64,000 nucleotides of DNA from an uncultured Collinsella sp. (GTDB taxonomy: Bacteria > Actinomycetota > Coriobacteriia > Coriobacteriales > Coriobacteriaceae), in assembly GCA_959019945.1 (NCBI GenBank), contig CAUEQD010000002.1, forward strand, positions 1-64,000, in the 5' to 3' direction. The notes beneath the pieces are model-generated. The model saw only the letters and a list, made by a program, of their open reading frames with translations. It did not search any database and was not told the DNA's origin. Every line of letters starts with the position of its first letter. Position 1 is the first letter of the stretch. Below are positions 42,954 through 51,389 of the stretch, one piece after another. A program made the position numbers and the translations under genes.

Positions 42954-43172
42954 GTCTAAATCTGTAACAACTAGACTGTCAGAAGCGGATTAGGTGTTAC
43001 AGATTGAGATGCTTCTGAGCCGCGCCGCCCCTTTGTCTCAATCTGTAACAGCTGTGACCGATTTTGCCGAGTTACTGTTACAGATCGAGATTTTCTCTTG
43101 AGGGGAGATTCGAATGTCTCGATCTGTAACGGATAGACCGGAAAATGGGTTCTAACTGTTACAGATCGAGAC
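42954..43172. repeat. Array of three palindromic units with an exact 81-bp period
   Basis: Units at 42954-43010, 43035-43091 and 43116-43172 are each 57 bp: arm GTCTNRATCTGTAAC-like, a variable 27-nt interior, and the complementary arm GTTACAGATYGAGAY. Between units are variable 24-nt linkers, so unit starts are exactly 81 bp apart. No open reading frame of note lies here. It occupies most of the 42863-43241 gap. Confidence 0.92.
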
Positions 43173-43201
43173 GTTTTGGGACCGTGGCTGAGCCATCGCG
43201 G

Positions 43202-43246
43202 CCTAAACCACCACAAAGGTGCCTGTCCCCTATGTGGTGGTTTAGG
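43202..43246. repeat. 13-bp inverted repeat at the end of the pseudouridine synthase gene
   Basis: CCTAAACCACCAC (43202-43214) and GTGGTGGTTTAGG (43234-43246) are perfect complements around a 19-nt loop containing CCTGTCCCC. The right arm includes the gene's stop codon. There is no T-tract. Confidence 0.82.
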
Positions 43247-43901
43247 GCTCCCAGGGGCAGGGGGCTTCGATGTGGATGTGCTCGCCGGTTACGGGATGCG
43301 TAAAGGACACGCTGTGGGCATGGAGCATGAGGCCGCAAGGACGCGGCGTGCCGTACAGGTCGTCGCCAACCAGGGGATGGCGCTCGCTTGCCAGATGCAC
43401 GCGGATCTGGTGTTTGCGGCCGGTGAGCAGCTCGACATCGATATACGAACGCGTGGGCAGGCCTCGACGGCTCTTAAGGCGCTTGAGCACCTTCACGCGC
43501 GTTTGAGACGGCTTGCCGCTGGCGCCGACGCGCATCTTGCGGCTGTCGTGGCGGTCGCGGGCGATGGGCTTGTCGATAAGCTTCTCGTTCCAGTCGATCT
43601 TGCCCTCGGCCAGCGCCAGATAGTGCTTTTCGAAGGCGTGGTCAATCACCATCTGGTCAAAGGCGGGCTGCGTCTGTTTGTCGAGCGAAAACAGCACCAC
43701 GCCGGTGGTGTTGCGGTCCAGGCGGTTGAGCGGCTGCATGTCGGTCGCGGCAAAGCCGTCGCCCATGGCCAGCAGCAGGTCACTGGCGTAGTCGGTAAGC
43801 GTGCGCTCGCCGGTGCCGTCGCCGTGGACGATCATGCCGGCGGGCTTGTCGATGGCCATGAGCCAGGCGTCGCAGTAGAGGACTTGAGGTTCTTCGTTCA
43901 C
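43242..43901 (-). CDS. RluA family pseudouridine synthase
   Basis: 219 residues. RluA-type enzymes isomerise uridines in rRNA or tRNA. The catalytic aspartate is D62 in LNRLDRNTTGVVL (the common form is HRLDxxTSG), and GRKHQIRVHLA with HPLVGDDLYG supplies the binding sites. There is no S4 domain, so it is a short form. It starts at GTG 43901 with AAAGG upstream, 15 bases after the U32 gene stop, so the two form a unit. Confidence 0.93.
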   Translation of the reverse strand: MNEEPQVLYCDAWLMAIDKPAGMIVHGDGTGERTLTDYASDLLLAMGDGFAATDMQPLNRLDRNTTGVVLFSLDKQTQPAFDQMVIDHAFEKHYLALAEGKIDWNEKLIDKPIARDRHDSRKMRVGASGKPSQTRVKVLKRLKSRRGLPTRSYIDVELLTGRKHQIRVHLASERHPLVGDDLYGTPRPCGLMLHAHSVSFTHPVTGEHIHIEAPCPWEP

Positions 43902-43916
43902 GTGTAAGCCTTTCGG

Positions 43917-46409
43917 TTAGCTAATTCCCACAAACATGCAGCCCGAGGTCGCCCCGCGCAGGCGGGCGGCGGGCTTACGGCCGGCCTGTGCGGCCTCGAC
44001 GGCGCGACGGACGCGTGCGACGGCGCGGCCCACCTCATCCGTCTCGAGCAGCGTACCGTCCACCATAAGGCGACGGACGCCGGCGTCGAGCAGCTGTGGC
44101 ACCTGCGGCGTAAGGTCGATGGGGTAGGCGTCGTACAAGCGAGAGCGGCCATGGATGTCGGTGCGCACGGGCATGACCTTGCCATCGATATTCTTGAGCG
44201 ACAGCTTGCGGGCGCGCAGGCGGCAGTTGGCGCAATCGTGGATGCAGCCGTTGGCCACCTGCAGGATGCAGTGCTCGCTCGTCATAACGCGCGGACGGCC
44301 GAACACGGTGATGCCCAGGGCTGCGGGTGCGGCGGTGCCAAGCGAGACGATCTCGTCAAGCGTGATCTCGGGCGAGAGCCAAAACGCACCGGCTCCGCGC
44401 TCGGCAAGAGCCTCCATGCAAGGTGTGTTGTGCACGGGCAGACAAGAGCGGACCTCCGCCGTGGCGCCAACCTGGGCGGCCAGGGCAAGCTCAGAGATAT
44501 TGCCGACGGCGACCGTGGCACCGGCAACAACCCACGGGTCAACGCGGACGTGGTCGACGGCGCGGCAGACCTCGTCGAGTACGGGTACGATACCCTGCTC
44601 AAATGCATCGGCAGGGGAGAGCCCGGCCGCATCGAGCGCGTCGGTGGTCATGTAGATGCGCGTTGCACCCTCGGCACGAGCGGCCTCGGCGGCCTCGAGT
44701 GAGATGACGGTGGCGCAGATCTGCGGCTCGTCGCGGTAATGCGTGGGCATGGCGCGCGTACATTTGTCGAGCACCGGCAACTCGAGCGTTTTCGCGCGCT
44801 CCTCGTACGGCGCCAGAATGGACTCCTCCAAGGCTTTACAGGCGGCGGCGCGCACCTTGTGCACGGCGGAGAAGCCCATACCGCAGCCCTCATCGAGCGC
44901 CACATCAAAGCTTGCTGCCTCAAAGGGCGAGGAGCCCATGCGGCCTACATGCTCCACCAGGTCTGCCGCCTCGACGGCGCGGGTCTTGGCGGCCTCGACG
45001 GTGAAGCCCGTGGCGGTGGCGATGAGCGCGGGGTTGTCACAGCAGGTGAGTGTGACAGTAAACGGCTCGCCCAGACGCGCCACGACGGACACATCAACAG
45101 CTCGGCGGCGCAGCACATCGCGTTTGAGCGCGGCGCCGGCGGCATCGATGGCGCGCTGGCTGCGGATGACACGCACGCGGCAGCCCTCGGGCATGCTGCG
45201 GGGCACGCGACACTCGATGATGTCACCGGCGGCGGCATCATCGGTAGCGATAGTGGTTAGGAACTGGTCGAACTCGTCATCGTGGCGAAGTTCCAACAAG
45301 TCGCCCTTGCCCACGGGTTCAAACAGCTCAATGCGGGCGATGGCGGCGCGGCGACGGCGGTCGTCGGGCTTGAGGCCACGCACATCGCGGTTGGCCGGGC
45401 GGCTGCCCAGCACCGTGCCCACGATCTGGCCGCGGTTGTTGGAGCGCTCGTAGCTCATCATCTCGTCGCCCGAGGTGCCGTCCTGATAGGCGTGCGTAAA
45501 GTCGCGGTTGAAGCAGCGCTTGAGCTGGCGCTGGCGGGCGGCTTCCTCGTCCTTGGCAACGGTGGTTCCGGATAGCATGTCGTCAATTTCGTGACGATAC
45601 ACATCAACGATGGAGTACACGTAATCGGGCGCCTTCATGCGGCCCTCGAGCTTGAGCGATGCGGCGCCGGCGTTATACAGACGGCGAACAAGCTGTGAAG
45701 TGTTGGTGTCACGCGGACATAGCGCACGCTCGCGGCCGGCGGGGGAGAGCGTGCGGCCGTTCTCGTCGATTAGCTCGTAAGGCAGGCGACAGGGCTGAGC
45801 GCACATGCCGCGGTTGGCCGATCGTCCCGCCATGGCAAAACTCGAAAGCAGGCACAGGCCCGAGTAGCAAAAGCAGATGGCGCCGTGGCTAAAGACCTCA
45901 AGGTCCACATCGGGCGCGGCATCGTGAATGGCGGCAATCTCGTCGATGGAAAGCTCGCGCGAGAGGGTCACGCGGTCGGCGCCCTGCTCGCGGCACCAAA
46001 GGGTTCCGCGGTCGTCGTGGATGTTTGCTTGGGTTGAGATGTGCGTCTCGATGCCGGGCATGGTGCGCTTGACCTCAAAGAATAGACCCCAGTCCTGGAT
46101 GATGAAGGCGTCGGCGCCCAGCGTGGAGCAGCGATGGATGAGTTGCAGCGCATCGCCCATCTCGGACTGCTTGATGACGATGTTGACCGTGACGTAGACG
46201 CGCGAGCCGGCCAGGTGTGCAGCACGGCAGGCCTGCTCAAAGGCCTCGTCGTTAAAGTTCGTTGCCTTGCGGCGGGCGTTGAAGCTGCCCATGCCGCAGT
46301 AGATGGCGTCTGCCCCGGCGGCGAGTGCGGCGGCAAAGGGCTCCGGGCCTCCGGCGGGCGCTAAAAGCTCGGGTCTGCGGTTGGTGGTTCGACTGGCGGT
46401 TGCGGTCAT
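43917..46409 (-). CDS. U32 family peptidase / RNA hydroxylation protein (RlhA-like)
   Basis: 830 residues. Despite the peptidase name, long U32 proteins such as E. coli RlhA hydroxylate rRNA or tRNA bases and carry an iron-sulphur cluster. The N-terminal PELLAPAGGPEPFAAALAAGADAIYCG, the HISTQANIHD stretch and the cysteine-rich FSHGAICFCYSGLC ... NRGMCAQPCRLPYEL are typical, and a DUF3656-like middle and second barrel follow. The ATG at 46409 has AAAGGCAGG upstream. Pairing with a pseudouridine synthase supports an RNA-modification role. Confidence 0.88.
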   Translation of the reverse strand: MTATASRTTNRRPELLAPAGGPEPFAAALAAGADAIYCGMGSFNARRKATNFNDEAFEQACRAAHLAGSRVYVTVNIVIKQSEMGDALQLIHRCSTLGADAFIIQDWGLFFEVKRTMPGIETHISTQANIHDDRGTLWCREQGADRVTLSRELSIDEIAAIHDAAPDVDLEVFSHGAICFCYSGLCLLSSFAMAGRSANRGMCAQPCRLPYELIDENGRTLSPAGRERALCPRDTNTSQLVRRLYNAGAASLKLEGRMKAPDYVYSIVDVYRHEIDDMLSGTTVAKDEEAARQRQLKRCFNRDFTHAYQDGTSGDEMMSYERSNNRGQIVGTVLGSRPANRDVRGLKPDDRRRRAAIARIELFEPVGKGDLLELRHDDEFDQFLTTIATDDAAAGDIIECRVPRSMPEGCRVRVIRSQRAIDAAGAALKRDVLRRRAVDVSVVARLGEPFTVTLTCCDNPALIATATGFTVEAAKTRAVEAADLVEHVGRMGSSPFEAASFDVALDEGCGMGFSAVHKVRAAACKALEESILAPYEERAKTLELPVLDKCTRAMPTHYRDEPQICATVISLEAAEAARAEGATRIYMTTDALDAAGLSPADAFEQGIVPVLDEVCRAVDHVRVDPWVVAGATVAVGNISELALAAQVGATAEVRSCLPVHNTPCMEALAERGAGAFWLSPEITLDEIVSLGTAAPAALGITVFGRPRVMTSEHCILQVANGCIHDCANCRLRARKLSLKNIDGKVMPVRTDIHGRSRLYDAYPIDLTPQVPQLLDAGVRRLMVDGTLLETDEVGRAVARVRRAVEAAQAGRKPAARLRGATSGCMFVGIS

Positions 46410-46516
46410 ATCCTGCCTTTCAAAATGCTCAGATAAACAAAAGTATAGTGGTGCTGTTGCGGCGGACGAGTCCTGTGGCCCAAGCAGGATAAAGTCTTCA
46501 GCAGCCCTTCCAGCAA

Positions 46517-46588
46517 AAATGATCCGTTCCCCTCCGTCCCCATCGGATCAGGTGATCCATAGGGGACGGAGGGGAACGGATCATTTTG
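46517..46588. repeat. Perfect 26-bp inverted repeat upstream of ridA
   Basis: Arms at 46517-46542 and 46563-46588 are perfect complements; the 20-nt loop contains a further palindrome GGATCAGGTGATCC. A single related arm recurs at 47246-47272 after ridA. Apart from this, 46410-46788 holds only a weak AT-rich promoter-like stretch near 46640-46670. Confidence 0.9.
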
Positions 46589-46788
46589 AGCTTCACCGTT
46601 CGGTCGTGCCGTTCAGCGGCCGACAGGCGCCGTTGGGAGATAAATTATTCTCGTAACGTGATAATAATCTTGCATCGCGCGGGAACCTTGAGTACCATCC
46701 CAAATCAAGCGCGGTGTTCAGACCGAATTGTGCCTCCCGGTGTGAACGCCGCGCTCACGCTCTCTCAACTGATCGTAAGGAGATAAAC

Positions 46789-47166
46789 ATGAGCAAGACC
46801 GTCGTGTCTTCCGATAACGCACCTGCAGCCATCGGCCCGTATTCCCCCGGCATCCAGGCCGGTAACATGGTGTTCCTGTCCGGCCAGCTGGGTATCGATC
46901 CCGCAACCGGCAAGATGCCCGAGGGCGTCGAGGCCCAGGCTAAGCAGTCCCTCGCCAACGTCGAGGCCCTGCTGACCGCTGCCGGCGCCACCTTTGCCGA
47001 TGTCGTCAAGACCACGGTCTACCTGGCCGACATTGCCGACTTCGCTGCCGTGAACGAGATCTACGCCTCCAAGTTCGAGGCTCCGTTCCCCGCGCGCAGC
47101 GCTTTCCAGGTTGCCGCCCTTCCGGCCGGCGGTCTGGTTGAGATCGAGGTCGTCGCCGCTCTCTAA
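46789..47166 (+). CDS. ridA: RidA family reactive intermediate/imine deaminase
   Basis: 125 residues. RidA hydrolyses reactive 2-aminoacrylate and related imines made by PLP enzymes. The [19 protein letters not shown] start, the conserved arginine in [13 protein letters not shown] and the acidic residue in LVEIEVVA are present. ATG 46789 follows AAGGAG; an upstream extension is rejected. It is monocistronic, with its own terminator. Confidence 0.96.
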   Translation: MSKTVVSSDNAPAAIGPYSPGIQAGNMVFLSGQLGIDPATGKMPEGVEAQAKQSLANVEALLTAAGATFADVVKTTVYLADIADFAAVNEIYASKFEAPFPARSAFQVAALPAGGLVEIEVVAAL

Positions 47167-47195
47167 GGCGTTGGCAACAACTAAACATGACATGC

Positions 47196-47230
47196 AAAAA
47201 GACCCTGCAGTGCGAGCTGCAGGGTCTTTT
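47196..47230 (+). terminator. Intrinsic terminator after ridA
   Basis: AAAAGACCCTGCAG/CTGCAGGGTCTTTT with a T-tract; it could serve both strands. Confidence 0.88.
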
Positions 47231-47245
47231 GTCAAGCGATGCGAC

Positions 47246-47272
47246 AAAAATGATCCGTTTTCCTCCGTCCCC
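47246..47272 (+). repeat. Solo arm related to the inverted repeat at 46517
   Basis: It matches the left arm at 46516-46542 in the same orientation with two mismatches, but lacks the facing arm. It lies between the ridA terminator and the stop of the YheO-like gene. Confidence 0.82.
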
Positions 47273-47286
47273 AAGGAATCAGCGGG

Positions 47287-47943
47287 TTAGCCTTCCTTGC
47301 GGACTTTTTGCAGGTAGCGGTAGACGCTGGGCTCCGAGATGCCCAGCGCGGTGGCGGCGCAGGCCACGGCGCCCTTGAGCATGAACACCCCGTTGCCGTT
47401 GAGGTGGCGAATGACGTCCACGCGGTCGCTCTGACCAAGCGACGCTACATCCAGCCCTCGCGCGCTCAGCAGCTCGGCAATACTGCGGTCGATGAGCTCC
47501 TGTGTGGACTCCGAAAGGCTTTCGACCTCGATAGGGGCGGGCTCCGTGCGAGTCGGCGCCGCGTCGAAGCATGCCATGAGCTGCTGCGCCATGGCGTTGA
47601 TGGAGCGCACGGTCGAGAGGTCGGTGTTGACGCAGAGCATACCGACGATCTCGCCATTCTCGCGGATAAAGAACGTCGCGGACTCCAACGTCTTGCCACC
47701 GGCGCCGCGCCCTTCATAACCCGTAATAAACGGCAGGTCGCGATACTTGGCGTCGTGCATGATCTTGAGTGCCAGATCGGTGGCGGGGCCGCCGACCTTG
47801 CGGCCGCTCACGATGCCGTTGCGAATATCGACGATGGCGTGGTCGGGATCCGAGAAATCGTGCAGCACGATTTCGCTGTTCTTACCGAGTATCTGCTCCA
47901 GGAAATCGACCATCGGCAAAAAGCGACGTACGGTCTCGTTCAC
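47287..47943 (-). CDS. YheO-like PAS/HTH transcriptional regulator
   Basis: 218 residues: an N-terminal PAS-like YheO domain (VDFLEQILGKNSEIVLHDFSDP) and a C-terminal helix-turn-helix (ATALGISEPSVYRYLQKVRK), as in E. coli YheO/DauR-type regulators. GTG 47943 is preferred because AAGGAG lies 6 nt upstream; a longer reading to 48084 runs into the control region. It is transcribed divergently from the purine cluster and may regulate it; that link is inference from position. Confidence 0.88.
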   Translation of the reverse strand: MNETVRRFLPMVDFLEQILGKNSEIVLHDFSDPDHAIVDIRNGIVSGRKVGGPATDLALKIMHDAKYRDLPFITGYEGRGAGGKTLESATFFIRENGEIVGMLCVNTDLSTVRSINAMAQQLMACFDAAPTRTEPAPIEVESLSESTQELIDRSIAELLSARGLDVASLGQSDRVDVIRHLNGNGVFMLKGAVACAATALGISEPSVYRYLQKVRKEG

Positions 47944-48180
47944 GGGCAACTCCTTGGGGTGAAATCGAAAATGTTCATAACAATTTTTTCTCATGGTAAC
48001 ACGGTGTCTATTGACTCGCATATTCGCAGGTACATTGCGTAATACAGACGAACGGTAGGAATTTGGCGGTAAACGGTCGACCAAAAGAAAAGTTAGATGT
48101 TATTTTGACCAGACACTTTCCTGACCTGCGAAAATGCATTGTCTCAGCTCAAGAATAGTATGATAACAAAAAATTATTAT

Positions 48181-48199
48181 TGAGAATGAGAATCATCTT
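48181..48199. promoter_or_regulatory. Fur-box-like hexamer array upstream of the NCS2 permease
   Basis: TGAGAATGAGAATCATCTT fits tandem GATAAT-type hexamers (GAGAAT, GAGAAT, CATCTT), the form bound by Fur-family regulators. It lies about 100 bp before the permease start in the 350-bp control region, beside an AT-rich stretch. It is by-eye pattern matching only. Confidence 0.35.
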
Positions 48200-48295
48200 T
48201 AATACGATATGCAACGAAGGCACAACCTCAACCCCGCACTGCGTCACAATAGGGCGTTAGATGCGAAAACAACTATTTCGAGGATTGGTGGTCAA

Positions 48296-49690
48296 ATGAC
48301 CCAGGAGACGGTTACGAACGGCACTGAAGCCCTGTTCACTCGTGAAGGCATGCCTCCCGTTAAGGAAATGATCCCGTGTGCCCTTCAGCACGTACTGGCT
48401 TCGTTTGCCGGTATTATCACCCCGGCTGTCATCATGGCCGGCGTCTACGGCTTTAATAGCCAGCAGAGCACCGACATCATCCAGGTCGCGCTCATTCTTT
48501 CGGCAATCGACACGGCCCTTCAGGCCTTCGCTCCCTTCCGTCGCATCGGCGGCGGCCTGCCCATCGTCATGGGCGTTTCGTTCGCGTTCCTCCCGGCCCT
48601 CCAGGCCATGGGTGCCTCGGGCTTTAGCTTTGGCGCTCTGCTGGGCGGCGAGATCGTCGGCGGCGCCGTCGCGGTCCTCTTTGGTCTGGCCTACAGCAAG
48701 ATTAAGTGGCTGTTCCCGCCTGTCGTGACCGGTACGGTCATCTTCTCCATTGGCGTCTCTCTCTATCCCACGGCCGTCAAGTACATGGCCGGTGGCATGG
48801 GCACGCCGCTGTGGGGCACTCCGCAGGCCTGGTGCGTCGCTCTTATCACCTTCGCCGTGGTCTTTGCGCTCGCCAACTTTGGCAAGGGTACGCTCAAGCT
48901 GGGATCCGTGTTCTTTGGCATGATCGTTGGCATGATCGTTTCGATTCCCTTTGGCATGATCGACTTCTCCAGCGTCGCCACCGCTCAGGTCTTCGCCCTT
49001 CCCAAGCTCATGCCCTATGCGCTCGAGTTTGATCCCGAGGTCTGCATTACCCTCGCCGTCGTGTTCCCCATGGTTGCCATCCAGGTTATCGGTGACGTCT
49101 CCGCCGCCTGCCTGGGCTCCATCGACCGTATGCCCACCGAGCGCGAGCTCTCCGGCGCTATCGTGTCCCAGGGCCTCACCTCTATGGTCGGCGGCCTGCT
49201 GGGCGGTCTTCCCACCAGCGCCCTTGGCCAGAACGTGGGCATCATCTGCTCCAACAAGGTCGTCAACAAGTGGGTCTTTGTGATCATCGCTGCCGTCTTT
49301 GCCATCGCCGGTCTGTTCCCGCAGCTCTCTGCCGTCCTTTCCGCTATCCCGCAGCCCGTCATCGGCGGCGCGACCGTCGGCGTCTTTGGCACCATCACCA
49401 TGAACGGCGTGCGCATGTTCACCCGCGAGGGCCTCACGCAGCGCACCACCACCATCGTCGGTACCTCCGTTGTCTTTGGCCTGGGTATCTGGATGGCCAG
49501 CGGTTGCCTTGCCGGCGAGGGTATGCCTGCCTGGGTGTCCACCGTCATCGGCTCCAATGCCGTAACCCCCACCGCCATCATGGCCATTGTCCTTAACCTG
49601 ATCCTTCCGCAGACGCCGGTCGTGGCTCAGCACATCGATGCCGCCAAGGACGCTGCCGTGGATCTGGTCTTGCCCGAGAGCAAGAAGTAA
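48296..49690 (+). CDS. NCS2 family uracil/xanthine permease
   Basis: 464 residues, about 12-14 membrane segments. NCS2 proteins import nucleobases with protons. The ALQHVLASF motif in the first helix and the QVIGDVSAACLGS ... LGGLPTSALGQNVGII signature with its functional Gln/Asn residues are present. ATG 48296 follows a modest GGTGGT site. It heads the purine degradation cluster (ssnA, ygfK, xdhD), so xanthine or another purine is the likeliest substrate. Confidence 0.93.
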   Translation: MTQETVTNGTEALFTREGMPPVKEMIPCALQHVLASFAGIITPAVIMAGVYGFNSQQSTDIIQVALILSAIDTALQAFAPFRRIGGGLPIVMGVSFAFLPALQAMGASGFSFGALLGGEIVGGAVAVLFGLAYSKIKWLFPPVVTGTVIFSIGVSLYPTAVKYMAGGMGTPLWGTPQAWCVALITFAVVFALANFGKGTLKLGSVFFGMIVGMIVSIPFGMIDFSSVATAQVFALPKLMPYALEFDPEVCITLAVVFPMVAIQVIGDVSAACLGSIDRMPTERELSGAIVSQGLTSMVGGLLGGLPTSALGQNVGIICSNKVVNKWVFVIIAAVFAIAGLFPQLSAVLSAIPQPVIGGATVGVFGTITMNGVRMFTREGLTQRTTTIVGTSVVFGLGIWMASGCLAGEGMPAWVSTVIGSNAVTPTAIMAIVLNLILPQTPVVAQHIDAAKDAAVDLVLPESKK

Positions 49691-49699
49691 CCAATTCGG

Positions 49700-49860
49700 T
49701 GCTATTCGTCGGTGGACGCATCGCCTCGTCCGCCGACGTCATGCGGCGCCAAGCCGCACTTCAAAGGGCTTGTCCCTTTGGTGAAGCGTTGACGGGAGAG
49801 GGCCCGTTTCCGGTGTAGGCCGGCGCTTCGCACTCCGCCATGTCAGAGGTGTCAAACCCC
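49700..49860 (+). other. Hairpin-rich gap between the permease and ssnA
   Basis: CGTCGGTGGACG/CGTCCGCCGACG, TGCGGCGCC/GCCGCA and AAAGGGCTTGTCCCTTT form successive stems without a T-tract. No known riboswitch is recognised. Confidence 0.4.
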
Positions 49861-49885
49861 GCCCCTGATGTTGAAGGGAGCATTT

Positions 49886-51241
49886 ATGCTTCTGGTCGCT
49901 AACGGTTCCGTCTTTACTCGCAACGCTCAGGCCCCGTTCATCCCCAACGGTGCGGTCGCCATTGACGGAGATACGATCGTCGAAGTGGGCCCCGAGTGCG
50001 AGCTCAAGGCCAAGTACCCGGATGCCGAGTACGTCGACGCCCGGGGCAACCTCATCATGCCCGGACTCATCAACTGCCACACCCACATCTACTCCGGTCT
50101 GGCCCGCGGCCTTGCCATTAAGGGCTGCAACCCCACCAACTTCCTGGAGAATCTTGAGCAGCAGTGGTGGAAGATCGACGACAACCTGACGCTCGACGGC
50201 ACCAAGGCCAGCGCCTATGCCACGATCTTGGACTCCATCCGCGATGGCGTCACCACGATCTTCGATCACCACGCGAGCTTCTGTGAGATCCCGGGAAGCC
50301 TCTTTACCATTAAGGACGCCGCTCGGGAGCTGGGCATGCGTTCGTGCCTGTGCTACGAGGTCTCCGATCGCCGCGGCCAGGAAAAATGCGACCAGGCCAT
50401 TGCCGAGAACGCCGAGTTTGCCCAGTGGGCCGCCAAGGAGCGTCGCGATAACGACAACCACATGATTGCCGCCATGTTTGGCGGTCACGCCACCTTTACG
50501 CTGTCGGACGAGACCATGGACAAGATGGCCGAGGCCAACAACGGCCTGACCGGCTTCCACATCCACGTGTGCGAGGGCATGAACGATGTGTGGGATTCTC
50601 GCCTCAACCGCGGTGGCATCAGCCCTGTCGAGCGCCTGCTGCAGCACAACCTGCTCGGTCCCGACACCATGCTCGGCCACTGCATCCACGTGACGCCCGC
50701 CGAGATGGATATCGTCAAGGAGTCCGGCACCTGGCTGGTCAACAACCCCGAATCCAATATGGGCAACGCCGTGGGCTGCGCCCCCGTGCTCGAGTTCTTC
50801 CGCCGCGGCATCCCCGTGTGCATGGGCACCGACGCCTACACCCACGATATGCTCGAGAGCCTCAAGGTCTTCCTGATCATTCAGCGCCACAACGCCGCCA
50901 TGCCCAACGTGGGCTGGTGCGAGGCCATGACCATGCTGTTCGAGAACAACGCCAAGATGGCCAGCAAGTACTTCGATCGCAAGCTCGGTGTGCTCGAGGC
51001 CGGCGCCGCTGCCGACGTCATCGTTATGGACTACAAGCCCTTTACGCCGCTGAGCGAGGAGAACATCGACGGCCACATGCTCTTTGGCATGATGGGCAAA
51101 AACTGCCGCACCACCATCATCAACGGCCGCGTCCTGTACAAGGATCGCGAGTTCGTTGGCATTGACGAGGAAAAGATCAACGCGTGGACCATGGCTGAGT
51201 CCAAGAAGCTCTGGAGCACGCTCAACGATCGCACCTACTAA
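49886..51241 (+). CDS. ssnA: Putative aminohydrolase SsnA
   Basis: 451 residues, amidohydrolase superfamily, resembling SsnA, which in E. coli and clostridia accompanies selenium-dependent molybdenum hydroxylases. The metal ligands H65 and H67 (NCHTHIYSG), a later FHIHVCEG histidine, HCIHVTP and D in MGTDAYTHD are present. The reaction is not proven for the family; a purine or pterin deaminase role is commonly assumed. AAGGGAG precedes ATG 49886. It is second in the purine cluster. Confidence 0.9.
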   Translation: MLLVANGSVFTRNAQAPFIPNGAVAIDGDTIVEVGPECELKAKYPDAEYVDARGNLIMPGLINCHTHIYSGLARGLAIKGCNPTNFLENLEQQWWKIDDNLTLDGTKASAYATILDSIRDGVTTIFDHHASFCEIPGSLFTIKDAARELGMRSCLCYEVSDRRGQEKCDQAIAENAEFAQWAAKERRDNDNHMIAAMFGGHATFTLSDETMDKMAEANNGLTGFHIHVCEGMNDVWDSRLNRGGISPVERLLQHNLLGPDTMLGHCIHVTPAEMDIVKESGTWLVNNPESNMGNAVGCAPVLEFFRRGIPVCMGTDAYTHDMLESLKVFLIIQRHNAAMPNVGWCEAMTMLFENNAKMASKYFDRKLGVLEAGAAADVIVMDYKPFTPLSEENIDGHMLFGMMGKNCRTTIINGRVLYKDREFVGIDEEKINAWTMAESKKLWSTLNDRTY

Positions 51242-51256
51242 TTACAAGTAGATTCA

Positions 51257-51290
51257 CGCGCGTCGGATGTTTCGCCGCATCCGACGCGCG
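51257..51290 (+). other. 13-bp perfect stem-loop between ssnA and ygfK
   Basis: CGCGCGTCGGATG pairs with CATCCGACGCGCG around an 8-nt loop. There is no T-run after it; it may stabilise the ssnA mRNA end or weaken transcription. Confidence 0.65.
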
Positions 51291-51389
51291 CATAGGCGGC
51301 CTCCGCGGGGTCGCCGGCGCTGTGCTAGCGCTACACCGTATTTGCGCCCGCCGCGCGGTCTCGCCGGGCGTTACAGAGAGGAGCTCACT

